The translations under genes were made by a program, and so were the position numbers. Source: Aaosphaeria pasadenensis (lineage: Eukaryota; Ascomycota; Dothideomycetes; Pleosporales). From it: a stretch of DNA of 64,000 bases. Positions 22,446 to 34,912 of this stretch are shown in pieces; position 1 is the stretch's first letter; every line of letters starts with the position of its first letter. The DNA lies in assembly GCA_022813625.1 (NCBI GenBank), contig JAKLMB010000003.1, positions 806,001-870,000 on the forward strand, written 5' to 3'. The notes below the pieces were generated by a model. The model made no database searches and was not told the DNA's origin. It saw nothing but the letters and a program-made list of their open reading frames with translations.

Positions 22446-25400
22446 GGCTGGTTCGTTGAGATGTGTTGCTGGAGGTGTACAGAGAATCTGGTATTGAGGT
22501 TTTGCTTGTCTATCAGGTTTTCGGATTTTCATGGATTGTGCGGCTCAAAAACATCTAGTTGAAAAGACTAGAAAAATCAGAATAGGTAATGATCACAAAC
22601 AGCCTCGTATATCTAATAAAGTACTATATTACCCAATTGATATCTGGTAACATCATGGCGAGACCAGTCTAAGGGACGACAGGATAGCATAGCATATCCC
22701 TAGTTAGTCCCAACGAAGCCGTTGCCAACTACACTTTTGATAGAAGAGAACTCCAAGACTACACTAGCGGAATGATTCTTCTTCATTTTGTATGTCTTAC
22801 ATATAGTTCATGTGTATGTACCACAGTACATACAGTACAAAGGATAAGAGAAGCTATTGGTTAACACTGAGCATCCATTGGACAATTGCACGAAGCGCTC
22901 ATTACAAAGATCCAATAGACATCCCACAAGTATTCCACGCCAAATTCCACGGGGTATGGAAAACCATGCAAGTAAGTAGGTAACCAGATGCCACAAATAG
23001 CAGAACGTCTAGGAAACCACACACCAAACCGGTAATATGCCATCACCATATCATGTGTGTCAAGACAGACTGAAGTCTGATGAAGGGTATTTTCCCGATT
23101 CAACAATGGCGGGGTCCAAGTTGACAGGGCAATCAATCGACTGCATGACAATGCATGGCGGCGGCAAGGCTGCCAGCGAGCAGGTACTTTACTCCGTAGG
23201 GTCACTCGTACAGTACGTACAGTAGATTCGACGCATGTGTTCGTGTCCTTCCGTAGTGCAGCAGAAAGCATGGCATGGCGTGCATAGGGCCAGCAACCAG
23301 CCCAGCCCAGTCCGGCCGACCCCATCAGGCATACCTACCTCGTAAAGTCCCCTAGGTACCCATTCCGACCCGAATAAGTCGCGACGAGAAAGCCATCAGA
23401 AGGGGATGGAATGTTCAAGAACGACTACAATCCCGGAGAAAACCTCCCGATCATGATCGAGGATGGAGACGGGTCGAGTCCGTCTCAAGAGGTGCGTGTC
23501 GCTGGGCGGTTGGCGATGTCGTCGAGTGGGGTGTGGGTGTGGATGTGGATGTGGGAGTGGGTACTTGTGTCTCTCGGTGTTGGTTCGTGGCAATTGTGGT
23601 CTCGGGTGCAGCTAGCTGCATAGGGAAACATCATGTTTTTCTTCGCAACTAGCGGTGAACAGATGGGACAACTAACACAGCAACAGCACAGCAACGCAAA
23701 TAATATTGCAGAAACGCAAATTGTCTGCCTGTGCGAGGGCCAGAAATGAGAGGGCTGAAAAACTCTGTAGTCTGCAAGCGTCGGATGTTGCTGGACGGAA
23801 AGACAGCGGAGAGACTTGTTTGTCGTTTGCTTGCTGGCTGCGGACACCCCGCGGACTGCTCTGGTAAAGTAAACAACACATTTGGGATGTGATTACTCGT
23901 TCGATTATCCACTAATCTACTCGGTGTTGTTGTTAATTGTTACTATTGTCTTTGTTGCTGCAGAGGTTCTTGGGTATCAATCTTCCTTCTGGGGGTTGTG
24001 AACATGTAGAAATAAGTACTCCGTAATGCTCGAGATTCCCGCGGGGTCCCTCCTTGTTACAAAGAGCTGGCGTAGATCCCAAGGGTCTGTCAAACTGCCG
24101 GGGGGTTGAATCATGGAGAGCTAAGTATCAAAGCTCTAGTTACCTACCTTGTACTGTACATAGGTACCATGCACCGGTGATGAAGGTGGATCTGATTGTG
24201 TTGTTCATAATAAGCACTACATGGTGCGAATATGTATCAGTAATGCCTTTTGGACTCTGTACGGAGCCTAGGTATGCTTCTTTCATGTTTGCCAGGTCAG
24301 TTCGAGGGGAGAACGATGCAGTTCGGGTGAGGGCGCACATGTTGCTTCAAAGTAAGTTCCAGGGTCTGTCAAGCTTTCATGCAGGCAGGTATATATACAG
24401 CAATTTGATACATACACAACACACACGTACATACGGAGTACATACACACTACAAAGTAACAGGAAAGGACAACGCAAGCACATGCATATATATGTGCAGC
24501 AGCTAATTACGGTAGGCGTATCAGATTCTGCACACCCGGCGGCCGCTTGACCTCTCTCGAATCTCTCCGCTCTCCCACTTGGTGACTAGATAATTATTGT
24601 AATGATGAGGTATTGTGTACTCCGTGCCCGTCCCCATTCTTCTGCACTCCGTATGTACAGTATACACAAGACAGAATATGAATGAAAGGAGGGATTTGTT
24701 ATTGCGGGTCTGTCCTGTCGAGGGAATTATGTCAATTGCCTACCTAGTCCGAACTAGTAATGCTTTGTCTTTAGATACTCTTTGGGTACGAGACTACGAG
24801 TACTCAATTTGGGACTGTACGGAGAAATGATCCTTCCTATGCTCCATCAACTCCAAGTCCATATGTTGGTTGTCGAGGATACCTTCCACGCCTACCTTTA
24901 GTGGCAGTCTGGTGTAGTCCGGTTAGGCGCGGTGTGCGTATTATTCTACTAGACTGTAAATTGTGAATGTGGACGTGGATACACAATAAGTTACTGTGTA
25001 TGCGGACAGTGGAGGAGGATATGGATATGGATATGGATATGGATGTAACTGGATTGGTGTGTGTACAAACAAACAACCTTCATCCTTGTTCCTACCCTCG
25101 TTCTCTCCCACCTACCTCATTCTTTCCCCTCCCTCTCTGGCCCTATTGACATTTCTCGATCTCAATCCAGACACTCCTGCCACCATCGATAACCCATTCG
25201 TGCAGTGCCTTCTTTAGATCCAATTCAGATCTGTCTGACTGCCCATCTGCCGCCTGCCGCCTGCCATCCGCTCGCCCTACCGCTCGCAGCTGGCTTTCCC
25301 GCCAAAAGAGGCTCCACCATCATCGCCGCATCGCCCCTCCTCCGCCTACACTTAACCTACACTTACACTGACACTACTCCGTACACTTAACACTACCACA

Positions 25401-27048
25401 ACAACCAAGGCCGGACTCAATTCAGGCATCGTCAACTTCGTCTTCATCGGAATACCACTGTTCTTCACGTCTGCCTTACCGCTTCGAGGGCTTCGAAACC
25501 CAATTCCAGCCCAGCCCAGGACAGGATTCCCCTCCCTTCCCCATGGTCAATTGATTCCATCGCCGCCGCCACGCACAGCATCGCGTTACACAACACATAC
25601 GGTACACAACCACGCATACCGCATCAATTTCTTCCCCAGGGTCTCACCAATTGTCCAATCCGAAGAGCTTCCGGCTGCCATCGTCATTCTTGTCGTCTCG
25701 TCTTCTTCCAGTCTTCTTTCCTCTTTCCCATTCCTCTCTCTGGTCTACCCCTCCATCTTTTTTGAAACCCTTTTTTTCCCATCCTCAATTTGTTTCCTCA
25801 GCCTCAATCGATGATCCTCTGCTGGCAGATTCCGACCTCACGGATGTGAATAATTCACCGTCTCCAGTGCATTAATTCTTCCCTCCACCGCCATTACCGG
25901 TACACGCACCTGGCCCATGCTCTTGTTCTTCCTCCCTGGTCAGTCAGTTATTTTTGCGAAACGCCTATCGTCCGTTATCAGCCTACGATAGTTACCACTT
26001 TCCCTTCCTCTTTGCCATTGCTTTACCCTTTTTTGCCCTTTCTTGCCCTTGCCTTACAAGACTTCAAGGCTTTGTTATGCAACGGCAACCCTTTCCTCGT
26101 CTCCGTCAAGCACATATCTACTTGCATCTTCACAATACGTTCGTTCCTTCCTCGTCGGTTCGTTGATCTGCTACAAGTACTTCTTTCCTTCGTTACCTCC
26201 CCTGCTTCTCTTCCAACTCCGACTAACCTCTTATGATCTCCCAGGGTTCTCTTCCTCCACCTCGCCAATCCACTCAAAACACTCCGCCCACACACTCTTA
26301 CTCTGGCTCTTAAGCTCTTTACCTCTCAACTCATACTAGTACTCTACCTCCCACCTACTCCGTACACCACTATAACCTCGACATCGCCTACAATTACCAG
26401 CATTACTGGTTGTCCCTTGTGACCACTCCACCGTCACAATTCACACGAGACACACCCCTTCCCTCTCTCTTCATTCGTTATTGGTCACTCGCCAACCGCA
26501 GACCTCAGACCGCAGACTGCAAACCGCCAATTGCGCATCTCTCGCTCTACCCGCCATTAGCCCACTCCTCCCTCTAGTCTCTCTCAAGTCTCAACTGCTC
26601 CCCCAAACATTATCCCCGATTGATCCTAACCCTGCTTTTTCCCACTCTTCAACCTCCGCTGCGCCTTTTCCTACACTCCATACCTGCGGAGACAGACAAA
26701 CAGAATTGCACCGGCCATCGCTTTCTTCCGCAGGTCTGTTTTCCTCTCGCCTCCGGGGAATTGCGACCTTGTAACCTGCTTTGCGCCCCGGTCGATCGCA
26801 TCAACCACTATCATCATCGGGTTGGATCACCACCTCAATCCTCTGTGCGGTGTGCCTAAAACAGCACTCGCACAACCTGGGCGCGGTCGCCATCGCAGTC
26901 GCATACGCATACGTACACGCATACGAACCTCTTCATACCGTACCTTCTTCCAATCCTCGCGGATTCTCGCAATCGCAGCTCATGTGCTCGCCTCCCCCGC
27001 CCTGCTGTTCCCACTTGCGCGCCTCTCGATACTCGGGCCTCTCGCAGA
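22446..27048. other. 4.6-kb gene-free region with clustered TACTCCGTA motifs and a pyrimidine-rich leader
   Basis: No gene recognised. From 23.1 to 26.4 kb it carries five exact TACTCCGTA motifs (23190, 24017, 24432 reverse, 25375, 26356) and several one-mismatch copies. (ATGGAT)4 sits at 25021-25044. From about 25060 to 26800 the plus strand is dominated by C and T, which looks like a long 5' leader or promoter of the WG-motif gene. Short frames here have no recognisable protein features. Confidence 0.5.
25021..25044 (+). repeat. (ATGGAT)4 hexanucleotide repeat
   Basis: Four tandem ATGGAT units in the gene-free interval. Confidence 0.85.
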
Positions 27049-30000
27049 ATGTCTCCCTCCGCCAGCTCACACCCCGCCGTCGTCGCCGTACAATATGCGA
27101 GACCAAGGATCCAGCGGCGGTCGTTGGGGACTGGGTCGGTTGAGCGCACATCTTTCAGCGGGTCTGAAAAATCATTATTGCGGCAACAGGAGGACGATGG
27201 CTATACTTCTGGAGATGTAACATGTTGGGAGAGTGGCAACGAGAGTGTTCGACATGGTAATGAGGAGGATAGGGAAGCTATTACTGGGCTAATGGAAGAT
27301 ATATGTTGTGCTCTCGACCGGCTGGAACGCCGCGACATGGACAAAGGAAAAAGACGAAGACCTCGGGGTCCCCAAATCTCGGTATGACGACACCTACTGT
27401 TTGTTTGTTCTTTGGTCGCGAATTTCCACGGTTCTCTCCCGCGCTCGCTTCCACTACAGCTAGCAGTTACTCTTGACTGCTTCTGCCGTTTTGATGCTGC
27501 GCGCAAGTCATGTCTTGAGACTATGTACGCCCTGTCCTTATTTGTTCTAATCATCTACAGATTCACAACCTCTCAACTTGCATATCCGGGCCTCTTCCGC
27601 CGCCGCCAGTGCCCGCACCAGGACTTTGGACACAAACATCCCATAGCGATGAAATTACCCCACCGCCATCCTACGATGAAACAATCGCAGATCTACCGCC
27701 CGACTACACCACTACCGATGCTTTGGCTTGCGCCCAAACACCAAGCTACACGCCATTCCCATCCCTCGACCCTTCCATCTGCTCAGATGCTCCCAACTGC
27801 TTGCGGATAAGCTGCGATACCTCTCCTAGCTCCTCCTTGTTCTTCGACGAGAAATCGTTATATGCGGATATCGACTTCGGCTTCATCGAAGACGGTGTCA
27901 AATCGCATGCGAAGAAGAAGAAGGGGAAGCCGGCGCAGGCGCCACCTCCGCCACCTGTTGAGGAAAAGAAGGAACCAGATCCACCACCTGCAGATGATGG
28001 AGGCGGGGGAGGTGACCCTCCGGCCGACGGCGGAGACGGTGGTGCAGGGGGTGGTGGTGATGGCGGGGATGGTGGAGGGGACAAGGGCGGAGATGGAGGT
28101 GGTGGGGGAGGGGATGAAAACGGGGATGCAGCACCTGTAGAGGCCACAGGGAAGAAGAAGAAAAAGAAAGGTAAGAAGGCACAGGAAGAAGAGGAGGAGG
28201 CAGAGCGGAAGAGAAAAGAAGAAGAGGAGGAGGTCGAGCGGAAGAAGAAAGAGGAAGAGGAGGAGGCAGAACGGAAGAGACTGGAGGAAGAGGAGGCCGA
28301 GCGCAAGAGACAGGAGGAGGAGGAGGAAGCCGAGCGCAAGAAGAAGGAAGAGGAGGATGCAGCCGCAGCCGCCGCCGCTGCGGAAGCTGCCAAAGCTGCC
28401 GCCGCGGACGATTGGGGAGCGGTGGCCACTACGGGGAAGAAGAAGAAGAAAAAGGGGAAGGTTCGTAATTTCGGCTGCTTAATTCCACGTTGCGACTCGC
28501 TAACCCTCACTCACGATAGGCGGCGGCAGCTGACCCAGTACCGCCTCCACCCCCTCCTGAACCAGTCGCACCAGCACCCCCAACAACATTCGACGAGATC
28601 AACCTCAACGACGAATCTGCGCCTAAGATTGATATGAATTTTGAGGATTCCGGAAATAATAAATCATCAGGTTTCTTTGGCGGCGGTCTAAGTAGTTGGG
28701 CTTCCGGCTGGGGTTCTAAGACAAGTAGCTGGCTAGACGGCGATCAGAAAGACAAAGAGGCGGGTAAAGACGGGAATCCCTGGGGATCCGAGGACAGCAA
28801 GAACAAGAAGGAGGGATACGACTTCAACTTTGACGACGCATTTAAAGGTTCTAAGACTGAGGCATCTAAGCCGGCTGAGGACGAGAAGCCACCCGAGGAC
28901 GACGCTTGGGGTTTCAGTTTTGGAAATGCCCCCAAGGATAAGAAGAAAAAGAAAAAGGGTGCTGCTGAAGAGCCTCCTCCACCCGAACCCGAACCCGTGA
29001 AAGAGCCAGAGAAGGCCCCGCAGGAAGACGATGCTTGGGGTTCGTTCTCCTTTGGCAATTCCACCAAGGATAAGAAGAAAAAGAAGAAAGGTGGTGTTGA
29101 AGAACCTCCGCCCGAACCCGAGCCGGTCAAAGAACCGGGCCCTGAACCCGTCAATGAAGATGATGGGTGGGGTTCGTGGGGTGCCACCACCACGACCAAG
29201 AAAAAGAAGGGCAAGAAGGGTGCCATAGAGGAGGAACCACCGCCACCACCACCACCACCTGAACCCGAACCTGCTCCCATTGTAGAGGAAGCACCCATCG
29301 ATGACGGTTGGGGAGCACTCACCTCTACAAGCAAAAAGAAGAAGAAGAAGGGCAAGGATGCGGAACCAGATCCCCCCCCACCAGAGCCTGAACCCGTTGT
29401 AGAGCCTGAACCCGAACCCGAGCCGATGCCCGAGCCTGAACCTCCGAAGGTCGAGGTTGTTGATGATGAGAGCTGGGCAAAAGGTATGAGCAAGGGCCAG
29501 AAGAAGAAGGAGCTGAAGAGGAGAAAGGATGCTCAGGATGCCGCGGATGCTGCAGCTAAGATTGCTGGTGAAGAAGCTGCTGCTGCCGCGGCAGTAGAGG
29601 CCGAAGAAGCTGCGGTTCGAGCAGCGGCGGAGGCAGAGGCGGAGGCGGAAGCAGCCGCTAAAGCTGAAGCTGAGGCCGCTGAGGCCGCTGCTGCAGAAGC
29701 TGCCGAAGCCGCCAAAGCTGCCGAAAACAAGAAGAAGGACGACGATCTTTGGGGGGCTTCAGCATGGGGCGCTACAGCCACCGAGAAGAAAAAGAAGAAG
29801 AAGAAAGGCAAGGAAGTAGAAGAGCCTCCACCACCAGAGCCTGAACCTGAGCCCGAACCTGAACCTGTCGAAGTGAAACCGGCCGATGACGGCTGGGGCG
29901 ATTGGGGCGCAACAACGGTGACGGACAAGAAGAAAAAGAAGAAAAAGGGCAAAGATGTCGAGGAGGCACCCCCTCCACCGCCTGAACCCGAGCCCGCCCC

Positions 30001-33000
30001 GGTTGAAGAGCAGCCTGCCGATGACGGTTGGGGTGATTGGGGTGCTACCACGACTAGTGGCAAGAAAAAGAAGGGCAAGAAGGGAGTCGTGGAAGAACCT
30101 CCGCCACCAGCTGTACCTGAACCTGAGCCTGAACCAGTTGCTGATCCTGAACCCGAACAAGAAAAGGATGACGGCGACAGCTGGGGTTTCGGCATCTGGG
30201 GAGGAAAGAAGAAGAAAAAGGCGATAGAGGCGGCGCCTATAGAACTTGATCCCATGGTTGAAGATGCCTCCATCGACGTTCAGGGCCCTGATGGTGTTGA
30301 GGAACCCACAGGCGAAGATGATGACAACTTCGGTACTCGTTTTGGGAAGAAGAAAACCAAGAAGAGCTCCAAAGACATGCCCATTGAGGTCAAAGAAGAA
30401 GACTACTCAACTCCAGTTCAACAGCCGGACATTGACGACCCTTGGGGCAGCGCAGCGCTCAACGTCGGCAAGAAAATGAAGAAGAGCAAAAAGAACTCCC
30501 TTCTCTCCCCATCGCCCGGCGACGATCTACTCGACTTGCCGCCCATGAAAGAGATTGAAGCTCCGCCTCCTGCCGAGGAAGAGGTCGATGACATCTGGGG
30601 CGTACCGACTTCTTCTAAAAAGAAGAAAAAGAAGGGCGAAGAAGATGGCGGTAAGCTTAGCAAGACGACGACAAAAGATTCCACCTCCAAATCTACCAAG
30701 TCTGCAATGGACGATCTGATCAACTTGGACGAGCCACCAATCGAAGAGGAGAAGGAGAAAGAGGAGAAGAAGGAGAAGAAGGAGAAGAAGAAAGAGAAAG
30801 AAGAGAGTGGCTGGGGTCTACTAGGAGGTCTCAAGTCGTCCAAGAAGGAGTCGTCAAAAGAAAAGAAGGCTCGCGAAAAGAAGGAGAAAGAGGAAGCCAA
30901 GGCGAAGGAGAAGGAGGAAGCTGAAGCCAGGGAGAAGGAAGAAGCCGAACGCCTCGAACGCGAAGCTCAAGAAGCTAAGGAGGCAGAAGAAGCCGCCGAA
31001 GCCGCCAGGATCGCTGAAGAGGAGGCCGAGAAAGCCAGACTTGCAGCTGAAGAGGAGGAGAGGAGAAGAAAAGAGGAGGAAGAGGAAAAGAAGAGCAGTG
31101 GCTGGGGTGCTGCCCTTTGGGGAAAGAAGAAGGAAACTCCCAGGGCGAGGCGTGAGCGTGAAGCCAAAGAACAGGCGGAGCGCGAGGAACAAGAACGCCT
31201 TGAACGAGAAGAGAAGGAGCGTCTGGAGCGAGAAGAACAGGAACGTCTTGAACAGGAACGTCTAGAGCAAGAAAGAATAGAGCGCGAGGCCAGGGAAGCC
31301 GAAGAGGCTGCCGCTGCTGCGAAAAAGAAGGAAGAGGAGAGCAGTGGTTGGGGCAGTATCTTTGGCTCGAGTAAGAAGAAAGAAACCTCCAAAGAGAAGA
31401 GGGCTCGCGAGAAAAAGGAGGCCAAAGAGCGCGAGGAAGCGGAGAGATTGGAGCGGGAGGCCAAGGAAGCCGCTGAAGCTGCTGAAGCCGCCGAGAAGGC
31501 CCAAAAGGAGGCTGAGGAGGCCGCTGCCGCTGAAGCTGCCGAAGCTGCAAGAATTGCTGCTGAGAAAGAAGCCGCGGGGCCACCCAAGAGGCGAAATAAG
31601 ATAAAGAGCAGATTCCTTGATGACGACGTGCCACCCGTTACTTCGACACCTGACGACGAGCTATTCAATCTCGTCAAAGATGTCCCCGCGACAGATCTTC
31701 TTGCGGAATTCGAAAAGGATGAACCCAAAAAGGACGACGCTGGTGGGAATTTCTGGGGTATCTCGCTGCGCAAGACCAAAAAGCCCGAAGTCAAACAGGA
31801 CACTCTCTTTGATAAGCCATATGACGGTCCTTCATTACTAGACGAGGAGCCAAGAAGGTCCTTGGATCTACTTGACGATGCGCCACCCCCAGTATCACTC
31901 AAGAAGGCTGCGAAGGGAAGTCTAATTCTCGACCGACTCAAGGCTTTGCATGGTGAGCCGGTCGATGATCCCATACCCGAGGAACCACCAGCAGAGCCAG
32001 AGCCGGAACCAGAGCCAGAGCCAGAGCCACCAGCTGTCGAGGTCATCGAGGCTACACCCAAGAAGGAGAAAAAGGAGAAAAAGGACAAGAAAGAAAAGAA
32101 GGAGAAGAAAGAAAAGAGTAGCAAGAGCTCAAAGTCAAAGTCAAAGGAAGCTACCATCGTGATTCCAGAACCGGACCCTGAGCCAGCTGAACCTCCCAAA
32201 ATATCGCCTGTTCCAGGTGGTTTCCCTGGAGACGACGAAGATCTCATGAACTTCGAGGATGCTCTCCCAGAACAGGAACCTGAGCCAGTCGTGGTAGACA
32301 GGAAATCTAAGAAGCTCAAGAAGAGCAGCAAGTCTAGGTCTCTACCCGTTGAAGAAGCCCCGCCGCCTCCACCTCCTCCGCCTCCCGAGCCAGAAGTCGA
32401 GCCAGAGCCTGAACCTGCACCTGAAGCGGAGCTTGAGCCCGAGCCTGTCGTTGTTAAGGTCGACAAGAAATCGAAAAAGCTCAAGAAGAGCAGCAAGTCA
32501 TCAAGATCAATGCCCATTGAGGAAGAGCCTCCACCTCCGCCGCCACCGCCTCCCCCACCCATTGAAGAGGAGCCGGAGCCAGAGCCGGAACCTGAGCCTG
32601 CACCTATCGAGGACGAACCTGAGTTCATGGACGCTGAAGAGGGAGATGCAGACAAACTTCCCACTCCCCCTCCAGAGGAAGTGAAAACAGAATCGCCAAA
32701 GAAGGACCGTGCTAAAGTTGTTCGCAATGCGACTGGATCCTCATGGGGTTTCTGGGGAGCTGCCACTGGAGCTGCAGCAGCATCCTCTAAAAAGTCTACA
32801 AGAAAGGTGTCTGCCGATGACAGTACCAGCGCTGCCGCATCTCCTGCAAAGCCCAAGCTCGAACGTACAAAGAGTGCGCGCGTTCCTTCGACAACGTCTG
32901 GGGGAGAGAGGGACATGATGTCGAGGTCGTCTGGATCTATCAAGGTAGCAAAGACTCCTTCGAGGAGTAAACCACAGCGTACTTCGACGGGCTTCGGCGC

Positions 33001-34912
33001 ACTTTTTGGAGCACCACCGCCGCCGTCTCGTACCAAGTCGCGAAAGACATCAGCGGCCACACCGAAGACCCTCTCGCGCCGAGCATCGTTCGACGAGGAT
33101 GCTGCAATGATGTCGCCGCCCCAGACTGACACTGAACCAAAAGTGTCCACTAAGGCTGCAAAGGTAATGGGAATGCGAGGGTCAGCCAGCAGGCATTCAA
33201 GCAGCACCAAAGACAAGGGCAAATCAAGAGGTAAGAGTAAGCCGTTCAACTCCACACATATTCCAGGCAGTTCTAGAAGAACGAGTGGTCAGCGCGAGAT
33301 TGGAGCTAACCCCATGTGTGCTGCAGCTGTGCCGGATCCCTACCCCCTCGACCCCCTCGACGATGACATGGACATGCCATTGGACGAGCCTGCGCCCCCC
33401 TCGCCAACTCCAGTTCCCATGCAAGAGTCGTCGTCCCGCCGCCGGTCCAAGCGTGATTCTGCTGCAGTTACCCCAGCTGAACCATTGACTGCTCCTCCCA
33501 GTGCCGACGATCCCGTTGACGTTGACATCGACCCTATGGATACTGAACCTGTTGTCGTTGAACCTCCGCGCCGCGAGCGCAATCGTCGTGAGCGCGGCTA
33601 CTCTAATGCTAAGGACTCACTTGGTAGTGCCGGCGCAGCTGCTGCTGCCGCCGTAGCTGCAGGTGGACTGATGAGTAGATTTGGTTTCGGGAAGCGCAAG
33701 ACAGCTCCACCGGAAGAAGACCGTCGCGACCGTCGCAGGACCGCCTACGAAACGGAAGATGAACGTAGGCGACGAAAACAGTCCTCGAACCGTGGCTTTG
33801 CGACCGAAGACGAGAAGCGTTTGCGCCACGATCGACGAGGCGTCCGTCGCCATTCCACGATGCCCACACCCGATGCGGACGTTCCTGAGGGCGTCGCCGG
33901 CGCGACCGCCAGTAATGAACTTGACCCCGATCGCGAGGCAAGACGCGCAGAGCGTAGGGCACGACGACATGCTGAGAGGGAAGGAGGTATGAGCCGCAGT
34001 GGCGATCTAGAAGACGTCGAGGCTCGAGCAGAACGTCGACGAGAACGCGAGCGCGAGAAGGAACGCACTGTTCTGGCTGAGAAGAAAGCCCGGCAGATGG
34101 CAGAGCTCGAGCGTCGCAACAAGGAAGCTGAAGCTGAACTTCGCCGCATGGAGGAGAAGAAGCAGCGCCGAGCCGCACGATCAGAACGGAAGGTCCCTGA
34201 CGAACGAGAGCACCGTTCCCGCCGCAAGGAAAGCGTTCGCGAAGGCTCCCGTCCTCATGCTGAACGTCGCCGTTCTCACGCCGAAGAGGACCCAGAAGAA
34301 CGTCGCCGTCGCCGCGAAGAACGACGAGCCTCGAAACGAGGCGACCCCGCAGCAGAACCCATCAACGACTACTTCGACGAACGCAACGGTTCGGCCCATC
34401 GCTCTCGCCACCGAAGCCGTCACGACCGCTCAAAGGAGGATGAGAACACCCCTTACCTGTCCAAGGGTGGCGACAAGACTTCATCCTGGGTCGAGTCTCT
34501 TTCCAACGAACCCCCACTACCTGTCCCCGTCGCCGAAACCGTGCTCGACCCCGCCCCTGGCACTCGAGACGGGCCTGGTGGACTTGGAGACGAAGAATCT
34601 CCCTCAGCAGACGAAGAGATCCGCCGCAAGATAAGGAAACAACATAAGGAGCGCGATCGGGGGGAGCGCGAGCGTGAGCGAGAAAAAGACCGCGACCGAG
34701 AGCGCGATCGCAAACACCACCGCCGACGCTCGTACTTCGAAGGCGCACCCGTTGACGAGGAGAGAGCGGAGAAGAAGAGCAGGAGGAAGACGTACGCGCC
34801 CGACGGGTACGGGGGCGAGGCACCGCCCGTTAGGACGTGGGACGGAAGGCCCGCGCCGCCCGTCGAGAACGCCGGCGGAAAGAGGGGAAGTTGGTTCAAG
34901 AAGATATTCTAA
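27049..34912 (+). CDS. Giant disordered protein with about 24 Trp-Gly motifs in Lys-rich/Pro-Glu modules
   Basis: Exons 27049-27381, 27561-28460 and 28520-34912 join in frame to 2,540 aa. Both introns have good signals (GTATGA with TTCTAAT..TACAG; GTTCGT..GATAG). Exon 1 (111 aa) is a short helical region and its start is the least certain part. Exon 2 has a PPPSYDETIADLPPDY motif, a Gly-Asp-rich run and a charged E/K/R coil. From about residue 395 to 1823, 24 WG dipeptides recur in modules of acidic residues, then WG (often doubled as in DGWGDWGATT), then KKKKKGK, then a Pro-Glu run such as PPPPEPEPEP. The last 700 residues include a Ser/basic region, an Arg/Glu-rich coiled-coil (about 2088-2478) and a basic tail ending SWFKKIF. 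I recognise no enzyme domain. A scaffold or phase-separating role is inference. GW/WG repeats of this spacing are known from Argonaute-hook proteins, but the lysine blocks differ. Confidence 0.82.
28408..32757 (+). repeat. Degenerate tandem modules carrying WG motifs
   Basis: WG dipeptides are encoded at about 28411, 28711, 28907, 29036, 29167, 29176, 29309, 29750, 29765, 29894, 29903, 30029, 30038, 30182, 30197, 30443, 30596, 30812, 31103, 31118, 31349, 31753, 32743 and 32752. Between them alternate lysine runs and Pro-Glu runs. The best preserved units are those at 29160-29230, 29885-29960 and 30020-30090. The array divides into an early Pro-Glu-type half and a later E/K/A coiled-coil type half (30812-31400). 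Confidence 0.85.

Noticed and set aside
22446..27048. Degenerate transposon as an explanation for the gene-free block
   Set aside because: No reverse transcriptase, transposase, long terminal or inverted repeats or target duplications could be seen; the sequence is pyrimidine-rich rather than RIP-type AT-rich.
27746..28510. A 254-codon minus-strand frame opposite exon 2 of the WG-repeat gene
   Set aside because: Antisense shadow of the E/K/R and Gly-rich repeats; poly-Ser/Pro/Phe with no recognisable features.
27609..28637. Independent gene starting at 27609
   Set aside because: The first codon there is GTG, and the frame is open upstream to a good acceptor at 27560, so it is an internal exon.
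30967..33255. A 762-codon open frame on the minus strand inside the WG-repeat gene
   Set aside because: It is the antisense of Lys/Glu/Pro repeats and reads as Ser/Gly/Leu low-complexity; such shadows are expected from GAG/AAG/CCT-rich DNA and it has no domain or splice context.
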